Source: Synaphobranchus kaupii (taxonomy: Eukaryota; Chordata; Actinopteri; Anguilliformes; Synaphobranchidae). Taken from it: 64,000 nt of DNA. The notes below the pieces were generated by a model. The model did not search any database and had not been told where the DNA came from. It worked only from the letters and a program-made list of their open reading frames with translations. Numbering within the stretch: the first letter of the stretch is position 1; each line of letters opens with the position of its first letter. The stretch is from positions 65,038,849 to 65,102,848 of the forward strand of contig CM056383.1 of assembly GCA_029718625.1 (NCBI GenBank), read 5' to 3'. Below, piece by piece: positions 46,232 through 59,767 of the stretch. Position numbers and translations under genes: made by a program.

Positions 46232-47886
46232 GTACAAATTACGTACAGCTTTTTTTCTTCAAAAAAGCAGAATGGACATAAGTTCCTAAAGATTCGTAAA
46301 GGATGATGTTATAAATGCCTGAAAGAGTACTGAGAAGTGAAATGATACCGTATCGATTAATGAAACTCCAGGTGCAGTATTTGCAACCTAGGTTCTATTG
46401 GCATACATATGAGAAAAAGATAAGACCTCAATACAATATTGTGTTGATATTGTACAAGTATATCAACACAAATATACTGCTCCATTACGTGATGGATTCA
46501 TGACTGTTACAAGCGCAAAGCATCACCCATCTTTCTCATCCAGATGGATATGGGATGATTGGCATTTGAGGGCAACTCATTTGAAGGCGCTGAGAATCAT
46601 TACGGTTAGCTTAAAGATAAAAATGCCTGCCTTTTAAATAATAGATGTTTTAAAATTGTTCACCAACCCTATCTTGTTCATGGCATTAAGAGGAATAGTC
46701 CCTTGGTACGCAAACAGTGTACATAAATTGCAACGCCGTCAACATCGACATGAAGTGACACATAGCAATTGATGGGGTGAGATGAGGCTTAACATTGCAA
46801 AATGCTTTCTATCTAAACACTGTGATTAGATCCAATCACACGGCACAAATCACTTGTCAGTCCTCCATGGCTATCGGCTACATGGCTGTCAAAGTTGCCA
46901 AGACATTCATTTGTATGTCTTAGAGGCATTTCCCCCGTCTGATAGCGTTGACCTAATACCGGGATTAAGCAACACATGTTCGGTTTCAGACATGTTCTTG
47001 TGTGAATGCTCAGCGCTCCCTGGAGCCCTTCAAAGCCACATATTACCAACTAATTTAGAGAGCCTCCAGTTATTATCATTCTGAACAATACTGTTAGAGA
47101 CGATTACTACACTATCAAAATATATCAACATTAAATACATTAAAACGTAGCCCTTACAAGAAAGAAATCTATCTATTCATATAATACAATTAATCAGTAT
47201 AGCCGTGAACCGACATACAATAAAAGTATGAAAAAGTCTTTAATTAATATTCATACCCTTTGCTATGGCAAACCCTTAATTAGTTCAGGTACAAAAATAT
47301 TATCAATTTCACACAATTACACATGAATTACCTCTGTGTGATAGTAGTGGTTCACATGATTCCGGAAAACTAATTGAGGTACATTTGTCATTGCAGGGTC
47401 CCTCAATTACGTAATGAATTTCAAGGAAAGACTCGAGCATGAAGACCAATTAACTTGTTGTAAGTTGTCGAAACGCTCAAATCAGGAATATCCTTTTGAG
47501 ATGGCAAAGACAATAATAAGAAAGTGGTTAGATGTATTGTGCCACCCAAATTATGCCGAGATCAAGCTGTCCCTCAGAAATGCTGCGATGTGGGCAAAAC
47601 AGATCAGGGAACACACTGAGACAAATGGCAATTTCGAAAGCGCTACAGAGTTCTCTGGCCGAGATGGGGGGAGGGGGGATTTCTATGAGCCAACAACATC
47701 CCAGTCCCTCCACAAAACTGGTCTGCATCCTAGCATCAAGAAAGAAGCCATTACTGGGGAAAAAAAACGTTTGCAAGAAAGCATATAAATAAGGCTATGT
47801 GGTTGGGTGAGGCTAAATTGAACTTTTTCAGTCTTAAACCCAACGCTGGCCAGTATTGTTTGATCATGGATTTTTTCCCCCCTATG

Positions 47887-47924
<38 letters not shown>

Positions 47925-48500
47925 CATAACACATCAGCAGATGTATCAACCACAAGCGGGCATTTGGAGCTGGTGTGTGAGATGCAAGAGAGGAAGATGA
48001 AAAAAGTCCCGCACTCTTGGGGGCCAAAGTCCTACATGACAGATTGCTCTCCGTTTTGTCTATTTCTTCTGTCCCAGTGTCCCACTATCAAGGTATAGCC
48101 TGAAGCCTGCTGCTTGCACGGCTTTTTGCATGCACCAAAATACAGCAGTAGACTGCAAAATAGTGTACAGGTTTTACTTCCCCACCACCACTGTCCTGTC
48201 CTACTGAATGTTTGAAGCTAAACTTTAAATTTGACTGAAAAGAATGAAATTACCAACAGGTTTCTCAGCTGGCTCACTGATCATGGCTATGATGTGTCAC
48301 ATGCTGACGTCAACATTCATGAACTCACTTGACTGTAGTATAGCACAAAATATTGACTAAAAATTATACAAGAAAAAAGACATTACAAGATTCTGGTACA
48401 CCCAAATTCCAAATACTGCAAATTTTTTCATTTTGAGAAATGCATGACATATTATTAATATCAGGAACCAGGAAGTGTACAAAAATGCTCATGTTCAGCT
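46232..48500. other. Intronic sequence with one microsatellite
   Basis: A CA repeat lies at 47889-47923. A plus-strand frame at 47414-47788 (124 codons) is open and lysine/glutamate-rich but has no domain that I recognise and no clear splice sites. A block near 46820-46990 is motif-rich and could be regulatory. Confidence 0.35.
47889..47923. repeat. (CA)n microsatellite
   Basis: About 17 CA units. Confidence 0.97.
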
Positions 48501-48504
48501 ATAT

Positions 48505-48696
48505 CAGGGGTGTCCAATCCTATCCGAAAAGGGCTGATGTGGGTACAGGTTTTTGTTTTAGCCCAGCACTAAGGCACCTGATTCTACTTATCAAGGTCTT
48601 GATTAGTTAATTAGTAGAATCAGGTGTTGCAGTGCTGGGCTAAAACAAAAGCCTGTACCCACACCGGCCATTTTCGGATACGATTGGACACCCCTG
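48505..48696. mobile_element. 192-bp palindromic MITE
   Basis: Ends caggggtgtccaatcctatc and (inverse) caggggtgtccaatcgtatc, and almost the whole element pairs with itself (ttttgttttagcccagcac on the left, gtgctgggctaaaacaaaa on the right). It inserted right next to a truncated foldback copy. hAT-like termini. Confidence 0.8.
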
Positions 48697-48712
48697 ATAT
48701 AGATGACCATGG

Positions 48713-49256
48713 GCTATTGAACTCTATGGAAAAATGAGTCAGGAGAAATAACCTTTAAAGCGATCCATCCATATCTATTGCATATCTGGCAACAGAGTGA
48801 TGGTTTGAGGCTCGTTTGATACCTCAGACCCTTGATGACTTATAGCCATTTAGCCAACCATGGGTTCCATACTATTCCTGTGTAATTTAAAGCTTAATCT
48901 AGTCCCACCCCCCGATTCCCATAGAGATCCATTCAAATGCAGAGACATTATATTATGGCTTGTAAGAGTACCAGAAAATAAGATATCAAGAGTATTTTGA
49001 TATCCTTTTATACCCAGTCATGATAGCGTCACCTGTGGAATGTTCCAAACAGGTGTTTTTTGACCTTCCCAGTCTTCTTTTAGCCCCTGTCCCAACTTTT
49101 TCAGAACGTGTTGCAGGCATCAAATTCGGAATTAGCCTATATTTACAAAAATCTATAAAGTTGTTTACAATGTAATTACAACTTTATTTTTGGGTTGATA
49201 GTTCACTGTAAGTTATCCAATGTTGCAACAAATATGTTTTGGAATTGGGGGTTTGT
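48713..49256 (+). repeat. Truncated foldback-core copy joined to a cccaattcc-type transposon end
   Basis: Begins at the hairpin centre (ttgaactctatggaaaaatg) and carries one core arm to about 49013. It then continues as gttccaaacaggtgtttttt and ctgtcccaactttttcagaa to the end ttggaattgggggtttg. The order is the same as in 835-2018, so both derive from one composite family; here the left half is missing. Confidence 0.7.
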
Positions 49257-49571
49257 GTTTAATTTACAGCTCACTTTTTGTGTTAACTATTTAGTAATAC
49301 AGTAAAGGATAAAATAGTGTCAGTAAACCTACACATTTCTATGGAAAATTCATAATCATTGTACCACAACTACTTAAATACAGGTAGAGCAATACACTTC
49401 AAGTGCAACTCTAATATGCTTTCAATACCATAGTTATATTAGCTTTAAGAAGTTCACTTGAACAGTTTTGTGAAATGTGCACCAAAGACATCACAGCCAA
49501 CCTTTAAGAGCCAGAATCTAATCACAACGGATGCAACTGAGCATTCAACCGTTTTTGCTGTCTCTAACATA

Positions 49572-50683
49572 CAGCGCCCTCCATTATTATTGGCACCCCT
49601 GGTAAAGATGAGTAAAACGGGTTATAGAAAATTCACCGTTTGGTGAATTAGCTTAATGTCACACTGAAAAAATGAGAAACTGTCATGGTTTGCGCCTGCT
49701 TTTCCTTTGTTCTGTGGTCGTTTGTTTCTTTTCTGTTCGACGGGGTAATCTATCGGATTTTTCGGTGTTCCACGCCGGGGTTTCCGTTCTTTCCGGCACT
49801 TAGTGAGTGCACCTGTTGCTGATTTCCTGTGGCTATTTAAGCCTAGGATTTCCTCCTTCCGGTGCTTGCTTGTCATTCGCTTATTTTTGACTTAAAGCCG
49901 GTAAGGTATAGGTAGGCACTCAAAGGAGACCTCTTGCCTTCATTGCCCTGCTTTGGAGTTACGAGGGACTTGCCTTTTTTGTGCATTTAGACACATAGGA
50001 ACACATTTCCTTTCTCTTTCTGTCCCTCGCTCCTGCTATCGCTCTGGTCTCCCTGAGACAGTTTGTTTTTCTGTTTGCTCTGTGCCTCTCTTTATTTTCT
50101 TGTGTTCTCTGTATTCAGTGTGAGAGGCATTCTTTTCTTATTTTCAATTTTCTCGAGCCTACGAGTCTCGTTCGGGCCCGATTATTTTCGGGTCGCTATT
50201 ATCCCGCTATTATCCCTTTTTTGTCAGTCTCCTTGATATTGCTCTCCAGCTGAGAGAGCTGGAGCTGTTTATTCTTTTTGTTTTTTCTCCCTCATTCGCG
50301 GATTTTGTCCATCTCATTGGTGTTTGTTATTGGACACTTAAAGAATCCCCTTTAGTAGCATTTGGACCTCCGAACCATTCGCCTCCCCCTTACAGAAACA
50401 TCCATTTGATGTTGTTGGGTCACAGACATCAGGAAGTCATGGCATGCAAAAGATATGCGACCAAATATAAAAAAAATATTACTTTACTCTATATATAAAT
50501 GCAGGGGTTCCAATAATTGTGGCACACATGGTTTGGTTAAAAATAATTATTTATTGATGAGGGATTTTTTTCTCTCAATTTTTCAGTGTGAGATTAAGCT
50601 AATTCACCAAACGGTGAATTTTTTTATAACCCTTTTTTTTTTTATAACCCTACCAGGGGTACCAATAATAGTGGAGGGCACTG
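49572..50683. mobile_element. Tc1-like element split by a solo LTR
   Basis: TA flanks (49570-49571 and 50684-50685). Ends cagcgccctccattattatt and (inverse) cagtgccctccactattatt, followed on both sides by a gggttata block and attcaccgtttggtgaatta. The interior keeps a Tc1 transposase C-terminus (ttgttgggtcacagacatca at about 50412) but no catalytic part. A complete solo LTR interrupts it at 49681-50394. Confidence 0.85.
49681..50394. mobile_element. Solo LTR of a Ty3/gypsy-like retrotransposon
   Basis: 714 bp starting TGTCATGG and ending CCTTACA (canonical TG...CA), flanked by a perfect 5-bp duplication GAAAC (49676-49680 and 50395-50399). It has ggctatttaagcc (a TATA-like box near 49830-49845) and pyrimidine-rich sequence towards the 3' end. 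No internal retroviral-type coding sequence, so it is the product of LTR-LTR recombination. The gypsy assignment rests on the 5-bp duplication and LTR style. Confidence 0.88.
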
Positions 50684-50685
50684 TA

Positions 50686-52280
50686 TTTCTCAAATATTCC
50701 AAATGCTACAAATATGCACCGGATGTTTGGCTATGGCAGGTTATACATTGCAAGTCAGCCCTAATATGACAGAGAACTACTGCAACCGCAGCACCAATAC
50801 TGGAAGCAAGGACCCGTCATATAGGCGAATACTCCCTATTGGCCCCTGAACAGACACCTTCATCTTAACAGAGTTAACACTGGCCCGCTTGAACCTCGTG
50901 TCACACACGCTGGTGCCTTCATGTTTCCCCTTTGTACTGCGGTAGCCGCCGCCGCCCTGCGATATCCAACAGCGTTTGCGTCCTCAGTGTTGAAGCGATG
51001 GCACTTGATACCAATGACACATTTGAGCTAGACGTCAGCTTTGATTTAACCGAAGGTATTCAGAGCTGATTCGACAGAGTGTGATGTCTGCGCCATCTTT
51101 CGAATGCATTGTCATCTAAAACATGATGGAAGGCGTGATGGCACTGCTGCAAGTGCAGTGTCCAGCATACAGCAAAAAAAACTTGGAAATCTTGTCAGAT
51201 ATTATATTCTGTTAAACTTTATACATCTTATTAACTTTTTAACTACACAACCTTAGATTTTTTTATTATGTTCTAACTTCTCCTTGAAATACAATATTAA
51301 AAAATGCATGCAATGCACACAAAGCTTCAAATGATGTCACTTCTCCAATGCATAGAAATGCGTGACTTAAAGTGTGTTATTTAAAAATTCCAGCACAGTC
51401 ACAGCATAAAATGCCTCATCTTTGTAAGGTGTCTCGGACCATGTATTTATTCATATTCCAGACAGATATACATACGCGCTTATACTTAAACAGACGGTGA
51501 ACATAATCAACTTCTCTCTAAATGAGTGTAGTCCCCATAGAAATATAACGTAACACGTGAGGAACTGAAGCGCTTTCCCAGATACACGGGTGCATTTCCC
51601 CTATGTGCATCCTCATTTGAGATAGGCAATCGCTTAAACTCCAAAAATGGGTCGCCCATGAGTTGCACTGCAAATAATTAAAGTAGCCCATCCTGACCCA
51701 CGGCCACAGATGGAAACTGTCAATCTTCCCATTCCATTGCTTTTTCCTTTATAAAATAACCATTATTCAGTGCTACAAGGCATGAATGACATTAATTATA
51801 AATAGAAGGCTGTATATACATTTAAAGGGGGTTTGGTTCCAGATCTTAATTGAATCCCCAAAGGTAATTCTGACTTTGTGAGAAACAACAGACCCAGGCA
51901 CATGTTTTAATATTAGACCATCTGCAATTTTCTTTGGGTATTTAAAATATGGAAATAAAACAAGTAATCAGTATTCACTTGACTTTCCAGCTCAAGCTTG
52001 TGTGGCTCATGTGATTTACTGTACGGGCAAAGTCAAACAGCACTGTCTTTATAATAATGATACCAATTTTACTCAATTAAGTTGTTAAATTAATTACCTT
52101 CCAATGGTCACTGAATATCAATGATTCTGAAAGTTGTCACGTTAATGTTAATCAAGCAAATTTAACACTTTGAGAACCATGAGTCTCTGCTCTTACATTT
52201 ACGGATATCATGGGTATTTTAAAAGCATTGGATTTAACGGCATGTTGTCGGATGTTGGCAGAAGTGAACAACAAACCCCA
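50686..52280. other. Intronic sequence, nothing recognised
   Basis: No supported exon or transposon end; a CpG-bearing patch lies at about 50940-51010. Confidence 0.35.
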
Positions 52281-52283
52281 CTT

Positions 52284-52382
52284 CAGTCCATGTTCCAGAT
52301 TTGAACATCAGTCCATGTTCCAGATTTGGGATGGTTCTGGGTTTTACTCAATGCCGTTATCCAGCTAACTCAGTAATCCTTC
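52284..52382. repeat. Short tandem duplication and dispersed repeat C
   Basis: tcagtccatgttccagattt occurs twice in a row (about 52284 and 52309). The following ccgttatccagctaactca matches, in reverse, gagttagctggataac near 59160, so both belong to a dispersed fish repeat. Confidence 0.5.
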
Positions 52383-52441
52383 TCTCTCTCTCTCTCTCTC
52401 CCTCTCTCCTCTCTCCTCTCTCTCTCCTCTCTCTCTCTCTC
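52379..52441. repeat. (CT)n microsatellite
   Basis: Imperfect CT repeat with occasional extra C. Confidence 0.97.
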
Positions 52442-53764
52442 CCAAAAACGAATGGGAGTGAATGCGGAGCCTGACTACCGGGGATGCCGTTAACGACGGT
52501 CAGCAGGGACAGCTGATGTTGCTTGCATTCACGCTATGCAAACATAATGGGGTAGGCTCCACAAAATTACTTATGTCACACGAAGGTGAAATATCCCTTT
52601 AATGTGTATTGTAATTTGTGTTAAGCTTGCATATCTCAAGCCAAGATCGGACCCTGGCTTACAATACATAGTAAATACAATACAATTCAATAAATAACAT
52701 GTTTTAATGTATACCTGTGAGAACAGTTTCCTTTTTTACCAGAAAATGAGTAACTAATAACCATTCATTTGTATCATCACCTTGCTGCTCTGTGCTTGGA
52801 AATTGCTGTGGCTGCGAAGTAATATGAACCAATCTAAAAGCAACAGGAAAACATCATTTGTTTAACAAAGAAAACACTAAATGAGGATATGCCAAGGTCA
52901 ACATGACCAGTTTGGTTCACAGGCATGTGTATCATCATGGAAATGTTGTGTTAGTGAAGTTAGTGTAAATGGAGTTAGTGTTATGGCATTTTTCACTGTC
53001 CCATAATCTTGAAATGTATACATTTAAAAATGCAATATTAAAATGATTCGTATAAAAAAAGAAAAAAAGAAATAAAAGAAAAAAAATAATACTTATATAT
53101 AAAAACTATATAAAATAGTACTAATAATTAGATGTTCGGGATACCCATTCATAAGCTTTTTTTGCCTCTGTAGGCCTCTGTCTTCATCTGGGGTGCAGAA
53201 ACATCTTATTAAAGGAGGCTTGCACTAAAGGGACAAGGGTCTGACTTTTTTATTTTTGGAGAAGGTACTGTATACGGAGTAAGGAAGCCTGAAAGCCATC
53301 TGTTTGCTAACATTATTGTTCTGCACTGGGCGAAAAGTTTTGTATATTATTGTGGTTCACCACTATCAGAAAGCCACTCTGCTACAGCAAGGTCTAAGGT
53401 GTGAACTACACTATGTGTCCTATTAACTATAGCACCTGGCCATTGTCAGCTCCCTCCAATTAGGCTAGCTGAACACAGGCTCATTTACCCTCCTGCTGTA
53501 GCGAAACTAGGCAAGTGTCCCACTCTCACAAACCCGCACAGGCGAACCTAAAGATAATGCCAGTGATTTCAACTCTCAATCTAAAGCCTTATCTTACCCT
53601 GAAGGTCTTGTGTTCTAGAGAAGCAATTCCTGCCGCGGATCCAATGCAACGCTACATCTGGAACAAGATCATCTGCCCGACTACACAGGGAGTCAAATTA
53701 GTTTGTCTAATCCACCCCGATTTATCATTTAACTTGCTATACCTACAAGCCTCATTATACACAC

Positions 53765-53799
53765 TCTCTGTCTCTCTCTCTCTCTCACTCACTCACTCA

Positions 53800-53854
<55 letters not shown>
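53765..53854. repeat. Compound (CT)n(CACT)n(CA)n microsatellite
   Basis: CT units, then actc units, then about 27 CA units. The plus-strand frame reaching 53859 is an artefact of this repeat. Confidence 0.97.
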
Positions 53855-53855
<1 letters not shown>

Positions 53856-53857
<2 letters not shown>

Positions 53858-55690
53858 AAGATGTTATGTTTTAGAATCTAGTTGCTAATTAGTCCCTTAG
53901 TATTAGTATCTTTGTACTTATCTTAGTGATTACGATAGCTGTGTGTCAGAAGTCTTTTTTTTGTGTGTGTTTGTACTGTGAGCAATTGAGCTCAGCCGAC
54001 CCAAACTAAATAAATGCATAAATAAATAAAGCCTAGAAACTAGATAGAAGAACTTAACACTACAATAAACCAAATACCAACGGATGGGCTGTAAAAGTAA
54101 TCACTAAGACAGCTGTAATAAATTGATATCCAGAAAGCCAGTTAGCCAAATGTTTATCTATGAATTTGCAATAGTCAAGGGAAGTCATTTTTCTATATTC
54201 TCTATAGTTCTCGAATGTCTGTTCTCTAACTTCCCTTTCACTGGCAGGACTACAAGGACCTCACAAAAAAAACTACAGAAAACATTTATCACACTAATGT
54301 ATCTGCACTGACACCAGGTCAGGGTTCATTTATTTCTAATGTGCTATAGCATTACTAACATAGCCATAATCAACACCACCAATATCAATGAATGAGCTTG
54401 ATGGTTATAATTGATATTGTCTAAATTCAGGCACTGAGACAAAAGCATGTACAGGGATGGAGAAGACACGAATGCCTTGTTGACCCTTTGGGCAAGTCCC
54501 AATTACTTGACTACAACCCATGGCAGATATTAAAATAGGAATTAAGACCAAAAATACAAGACTGGCATCATATTTTAAAACCATGGATTCTTTAGTAATA
54601 GGCAGTTGAAAGGTACAGATCATAATATGAGTCCTTTCCAATTTCTATTAATTATTTAAATCAACTAATGTTTTGTTATGTCATGGCTATCGGAAATGAA
54701 ATGCAATTGGTTAATATATAATTATATACAAAATGCAAGTTTTTTTTGTTCACAAAATAAAAGAAAATGACACCACTATACTCTCAATATGAAGTAAATA
54801 ATGTCTGCCTGATGAAAATGCTACACATTTCCATGGTAGCATGGTCAAAATTAATCCAAAGACATAATTGTTTATGATAGCAACATTTAAGATCGCATTA
54901 CACCCTGAAGATTTAATAAACCGTGTGTACAGACAGTGAGTCTGCGCTCACAGCTGGCTAAAAGGACAGATTCATCTAAGACCCATCAGCTGATGAACGT
55001 AAGCATCATTAAGTACAGTTCAGCCGTTATCTAACCTCACCAAATGAAACAGATCTTGAATAATTGCACTGGTGTGCATGTCAACAATGAGCACATCAGA
55101 AGGTGCGGGAACAGTAACTCTGCTCATTACTTCAGGGCGACTGGCGTTATTTCTGAAACAATACCTGAGAACCTTATGTTGCTATTTTTTATGAAGATTT
55201 TTTATGAAGATAAATGCTACAGTATATAGCTTTGTTGCATAAACACTCTTCAGTAATTTAGGCCTACAGAGATCTCAGAACTTTGTAAGGATCACAAGTA
55301 AAAAGAAAAAGTAAATGTCAAAGGGGACTGCATTTCTCATTGGTTTTAGTTGCACAATTCCACAATAATTGGCATGTAAGCTCCAAAAAGAATGGATTTG
55401 CTTGAACGTGGGTCTCTGGACGGCTGAATCATTTTCAATTATGGAACAGGACCAGTCACATCCTCACCTCTTAAATATCATCTGTCAACCCTGAACCAAT
55501 GTGCATGGGAATTAAATAACCTTCTTGTGAATTAATTTTTCCTCCATTCTATCCCTTGAGTATGGCAAGATACAGTCCAGGGTTTGCTTCCACTGGAGAG
55601 ATAGACAGATAGGCCTTTTGAATTCTTAACATATTCAAGGCACTATTTCGCTATTTGTATTCACAAAACCTGTGTTGCGTGCACCTTTAG
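53856..55690. other. Intronic sequence, nothing recognised
   Basis: AT-rich; no supported feature. Confidence 0.35.
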
Positions 55691-56060
55691 ATTATAGTCC
55701 GCCAAACCTAGCATTTTACCCTTTTCCCCCAAACAGTGACAGCGGGTCGTTGCCCAATTCCGCCGAATTTTCAACTTTCTCCTACCTGTTCGTCTATTTA
55801 ATCGCCCTTCCAACTTTTCAAAAAGCGGGAGGATTTTTTACCAAACCGCATCTCATTTGTCTGCGAGTTGCCTTTAATGCCTCGCCGCCAATGATAACCT
55901 CCCACCATGCGATCCACCTCCCGTGTGATTACTTCTCACCTCTCACGCTCACCCTGTCTCCAGCTGTCATTTCTTCATCTGTCTTAGCCAGCTTCCTCTC
56001 ACCTCCTATTAATTTGCCCTCCACGCACAACATGCCACTCCAGCTCTATCCACAGGTACA
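55690..56060. promoter_or_regulatory. Candidate non-coding regulatory stretch, pyrimidine-rich
   Basis: Distinctly C/T-rich and repeat-free, giving a 158-codon plus-strand frame (55672-56148) that looks compositional (Pro/Ser/Leu-rich, no domain). It could be conserved non-coding sequence; a real exon is not supported by splice sites. Confidence 0.2.
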
Positions 56061-56219
56061 GCCACAAAATCACACTGAAGAATGGATTTTTTTTTTTTCC
56101 CTGCCTTCATTTGGTTTGAGAGGTTGTGTTTTTCCTCACTGGATTTAAAATGTACAAATACTAACCTTTTACTGACAGAGGATTATATATGATTGCTCCG
56201 ATTAATTTACATCGCTGAA

Positions 56220-56560
56220 ACTACCAGCAGTCATTTTAATTTGAGCATGCAAACCCGCTCTTCGCCCAACGGAACGGACCGGGACAGAGCAGGACTCCAT
56301 TTCAGCTCACGACAGCAATTCACTTGACAAATGGAACCGCAAGCAAAGCTTAATCATTTTCTTTTTGGCCCAACATAGTAGACAATGCTACTTTTCTGAT
56401 AGCATCTAATGGCCCAGTGGTAACTGTAGAAGTGCACCACATAATTATTTAACAATTTATCTGGACCTTCTCATTGAATAACAATGTGATTAGAGAAGAT
56501 TAAATTAACGCTGAACAAATTTACCGAAACCCTATCTTCAGTGTCAACATTCTGTCAATT
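56220..56560. promoter_or_regulatory. Candidate conserved non-coding element
   Basis: Repeat-free block with cagtcattttaatttgagca, gcttaatcattttc, cacataattatttaac and attaaattaacgc: dense homeodomain-type sites in a context of higher complexity. Inference only. Confidence 0.2.
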
Positions 56561-58061
56561 CATTTACACACTAAAAAAACACAATTAGTCAGAGTATACC
56601 CCTTGTCTATATGGATCCTATTGGAAGCTGAATATTCAACCAGCAGCCATGTTTCACAAAAAATGTTTTCCTAAAGGCTTAAAATGCATTACCGTTTATA
56701 TCGGATTACTGGAACTGAACATTATGCACAGAAAAAGCACCTGATTGAATTTAAGGGAAATTCTGAAATGTAGTTATTATGTCTACCTGAGCCATCATGG
56801 CTATGCAGCATTGCAATCAGAAAACATCTGAGAATTAGGAGTTATAATAAGGCTCATTGGTCAAGATCAATTCACTGATTGTGTAAAAGCCTTTCGTACA
56901 TTCTGATTTCCATATACCCGATATATTTAGATACAAGGATATCATTTTTAAATAAAATACACAGATCTGTTATGATTGTCATATCATTCTGACTGTGACT
57001 GGGTACTTATTTGTTTACTATTTCAGTTTAGACTGGGGGAATACTCTGTTTAACCCCTTCGCACAGATGCCAAATTTTGTCTGATCTCACCTATTTAGGG
57101 GGTGTTCTACTCAAGGTTTTACAACTCCAGGGGCCACATGTATAAAATCTGAGTAAAAGAATGCGCAAAAGAACGCTCAGGGTGAAAGTCGGAAATCTGC
57201 TTAAAAAAAGGTTTTGCATTTTCTATCTCTGCCTTTCTGTCACGGTGTCGCCATATCGAGCAGCACAGAAACTTGGAAAATGGCTTAAGACAGTTGTACC
57301 ATTTACAATACTAACTTAGTTTATTTTCATAATTTAGGGCAAAGGAAAGTGCCACAAATGCAAAGAAATCTTGGAAAAAAATGTGTTTTACTTTAGTCTG
57401 CAATGAAATACAGAGAGCAACATATGTAAAAGAGGTAGAACTATACATTTACTGGGTCATAGACTCCTTGTCCACAAGTGTGAAAAATCTGAGGTTTATA
57501 TGCAGAACTCCTAAAGATCTATGATGTAAAATGTAGGCAATGTACCCTGTTGTCCCCTAGTGTCTCCAAATCTATCCAAAATGGCTAAATCGTGCACTGC
57601 TGTAAATCATACCAATCATAAATCACTAATTAGCTGATTGAACCAGGGTAAATGGTGGCAAGAGAAACCTGCATACACACGCACGCGCGAGGCCTGGAGT
57701 TACCTATCCCTGCCATAAGAGTATGAATTTGGCTCATGAAGAGAAGGTTTGAACCAAGCTGACCAGTGATGAGTGCATGTTGTTTGAAATACGGTATACC
57801 AACATAGCTCCAGAACTGTATAACAGTCAGATAGAAAAAAAATTAAATACTGGAAATCCCTGATAGTGTACAGAGCTGATGTTAGGCTTGGTCACGCCCA
57901 TTTGAATTTCCTGTCTTTTGCAGCTTTTGACCAAGCCAAACTTCTCACTTAAAACATAGTATTTGCTATTAATATATTGTGCCCTAAGGTAAAATATTAA
58001 CTAAGATTTAGGCTTCTAATTCGTGTTAGCGATGATTGCTATTTCTTGATTTACCCTCAAT

Positions 58062-58253
58062 GATTTGGCTAGAGCAGGTTTTCATTCAACTATATAACAA
58101 TCACTACACCTGCTGAATTAACTAAGTACCACACCTTCATTCAGAAAGAAGGGAAGTAATTAGTGAAATTAGCAGGTGAAGTGATTGTTTGGATTGAAAA
58201 CCTGCGTACTCTTAGCCCTCGATGGCACATGATTGGGCACCACTGGGCTATAG
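58062..58253. mobile_element. Palindromic hAT-like MITE
   Basis: caggttttcattcaa and its inverse ttggattgaaaacctg, with inner acaatcactacacctgct and agcaggtgaagtgattgt, form a foldback. The right end gattgggcaccactggg is hAT-like, the left end is degraded. Confidence 0.55.
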
Positions 58254-58885
58254 GTTTTAGAACTTATGTAGAATATATTGGATGCAAAAGTATGTACTGT
58301 AAGAACAAAATGTACCATATGTCATAAAAACAAAAAAGAAAACACAAAAAAACACTGCACAGTGCTTTCAGCAGTGACATTGTGTTTTATGCTGATGGCA
58401 GGCCCGATAGAATCATCACAGGTGTAGAAGTTAATTAGAGAGGAGCTAACGATCAGAGCCTCTATTTTTAGGTTGGCTATTAGCGAGTACTTAACTTATG
58501 GCAGCAATGTTTTTCACTAAAGCATGCCCAGATCATTAACTTGTTAACCAGTTATGCCATATCTAAAACAGAAAATTGATGGGTGAACAAAGGGAAACTG
58601 TTATTTATGTTTGCTAACATCCTATAAGTGCTGACATCTCAAAAACAAATTCGGTCATATTGTTGGGTTGAGGGATAAGTAAAATATGCATTTTCCTGAC
58701 AACGGTTCCAACACTCTGAATATTGAACACAAGTGGTACTGCGTGCTAAAACCCCCCACTTATCCAACACGTGAAACATTTATATTTATTTGATTTAATT
58801 TGTTAATTATTATCAAATATTTTATCAATTAAATCACCAAATTCATTGATAGGCAGAGCAACCAGCTGGATCAACCTTTATCATA

Positions 58886-59292
58886 GGGTTTCTCAGGGGG
58901 GCGCTGGAAGCACAATGGATGAAATGGGAGCGTTGGAGCTATTATGGGGAGCATCTGACCCCCGCTGTCGGATGCCTCTGATGTCTGAGGGAAAAATCAC
59001 AATTAAAAAATAGAATTCCGGTCCGTACTGATTCTTGCACTCCGCTGGTGAAATCACAGAGAGGACGGCTGCTTCCCATTTTGGCACAAAGTTGCCGACA
59101 GGTAAATGGCAGCAGCACGACCACATAACTGGGGCCTATATCACAAAGCAGGATTATGGAGTTAGCTGGATAACTGCAATGAGTACGATGAGGAACAGCT
59201 CTTTTTATGTTCGTCCATGATACAGATTTGGGAGGGTTCCGGGCAAACATTGGAAAGAGGGGGATTGGTCTAAAAAATGTTGAGAAGCCCTG
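58886..59292. mobile_element. Possible non-autonomous element with cagggcttctcaa-type ends
   Basis: Left agggtttctcagggg and right gttgagaagccctg are inverse ends. The interior (59131-59245) has the dispersed repeat ggggcctatatcacaaagca with gagttagctggataactgca, also seen reversed at 52310-52382. No target duplication identified. Confidence 0.4.
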
Positions 59293-59733
59293 CTTTATCA
59301 AAATACAACTCGCAACCAGATGGAAATTGAGATTTATTAAGTTACAATAAGTATTCAATGCCTTAACTAAAGACGAAGGTTCAACTGCCTTAAACAATGA
59401 ATGTTACAGATAATAGACAAGTTTCAGTCACAAAATAAATGAATCAAAGATGATACCAGACCACAGCTTGTCTCTCTTAAGGTTGCCAGAAAATTGCCAG
59501 AAAGTGCCAAAACCAAAGTCCTAAAACCAACAGACAGCAGAATATTGAAAAAGGCCAGGGATGAAATTTCAGATGAGGTGTAAGGCCAAGAAAGTAAAGC
59601 CCCACGCAAGACCAAACGCCACAAACGCAATACCAGATGCAAGACTCAGATGCCAGTAAAGACAGGCCCACATTTTAAGTGGTTGAAAGAGGGAGAGGGG
59701 TCCCCCTTCTTCTGGCACATGCCACACTTGTTG

Positions 59734-59734
59734 A

Positions 59735-59766
<32 letters not shown>

Positions 59767-59767
59767 C
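59734..59767. repeat. (GCAC)n tetranucleotide repeat
   Basis: About eight acgc units. Confidence 0.95.

Noticed and set aside
47414..47788. 124-codon plus-strand frame
   Set aside because: No recognisable domain or homologue; not flanked by convincing splice sites.
55672..56148. 158-codon plus-strand frame
   Set aside because: Pro/Ser/Leu composition follows from the C/T-rich sequence; treated as a non-coding candidate instead.
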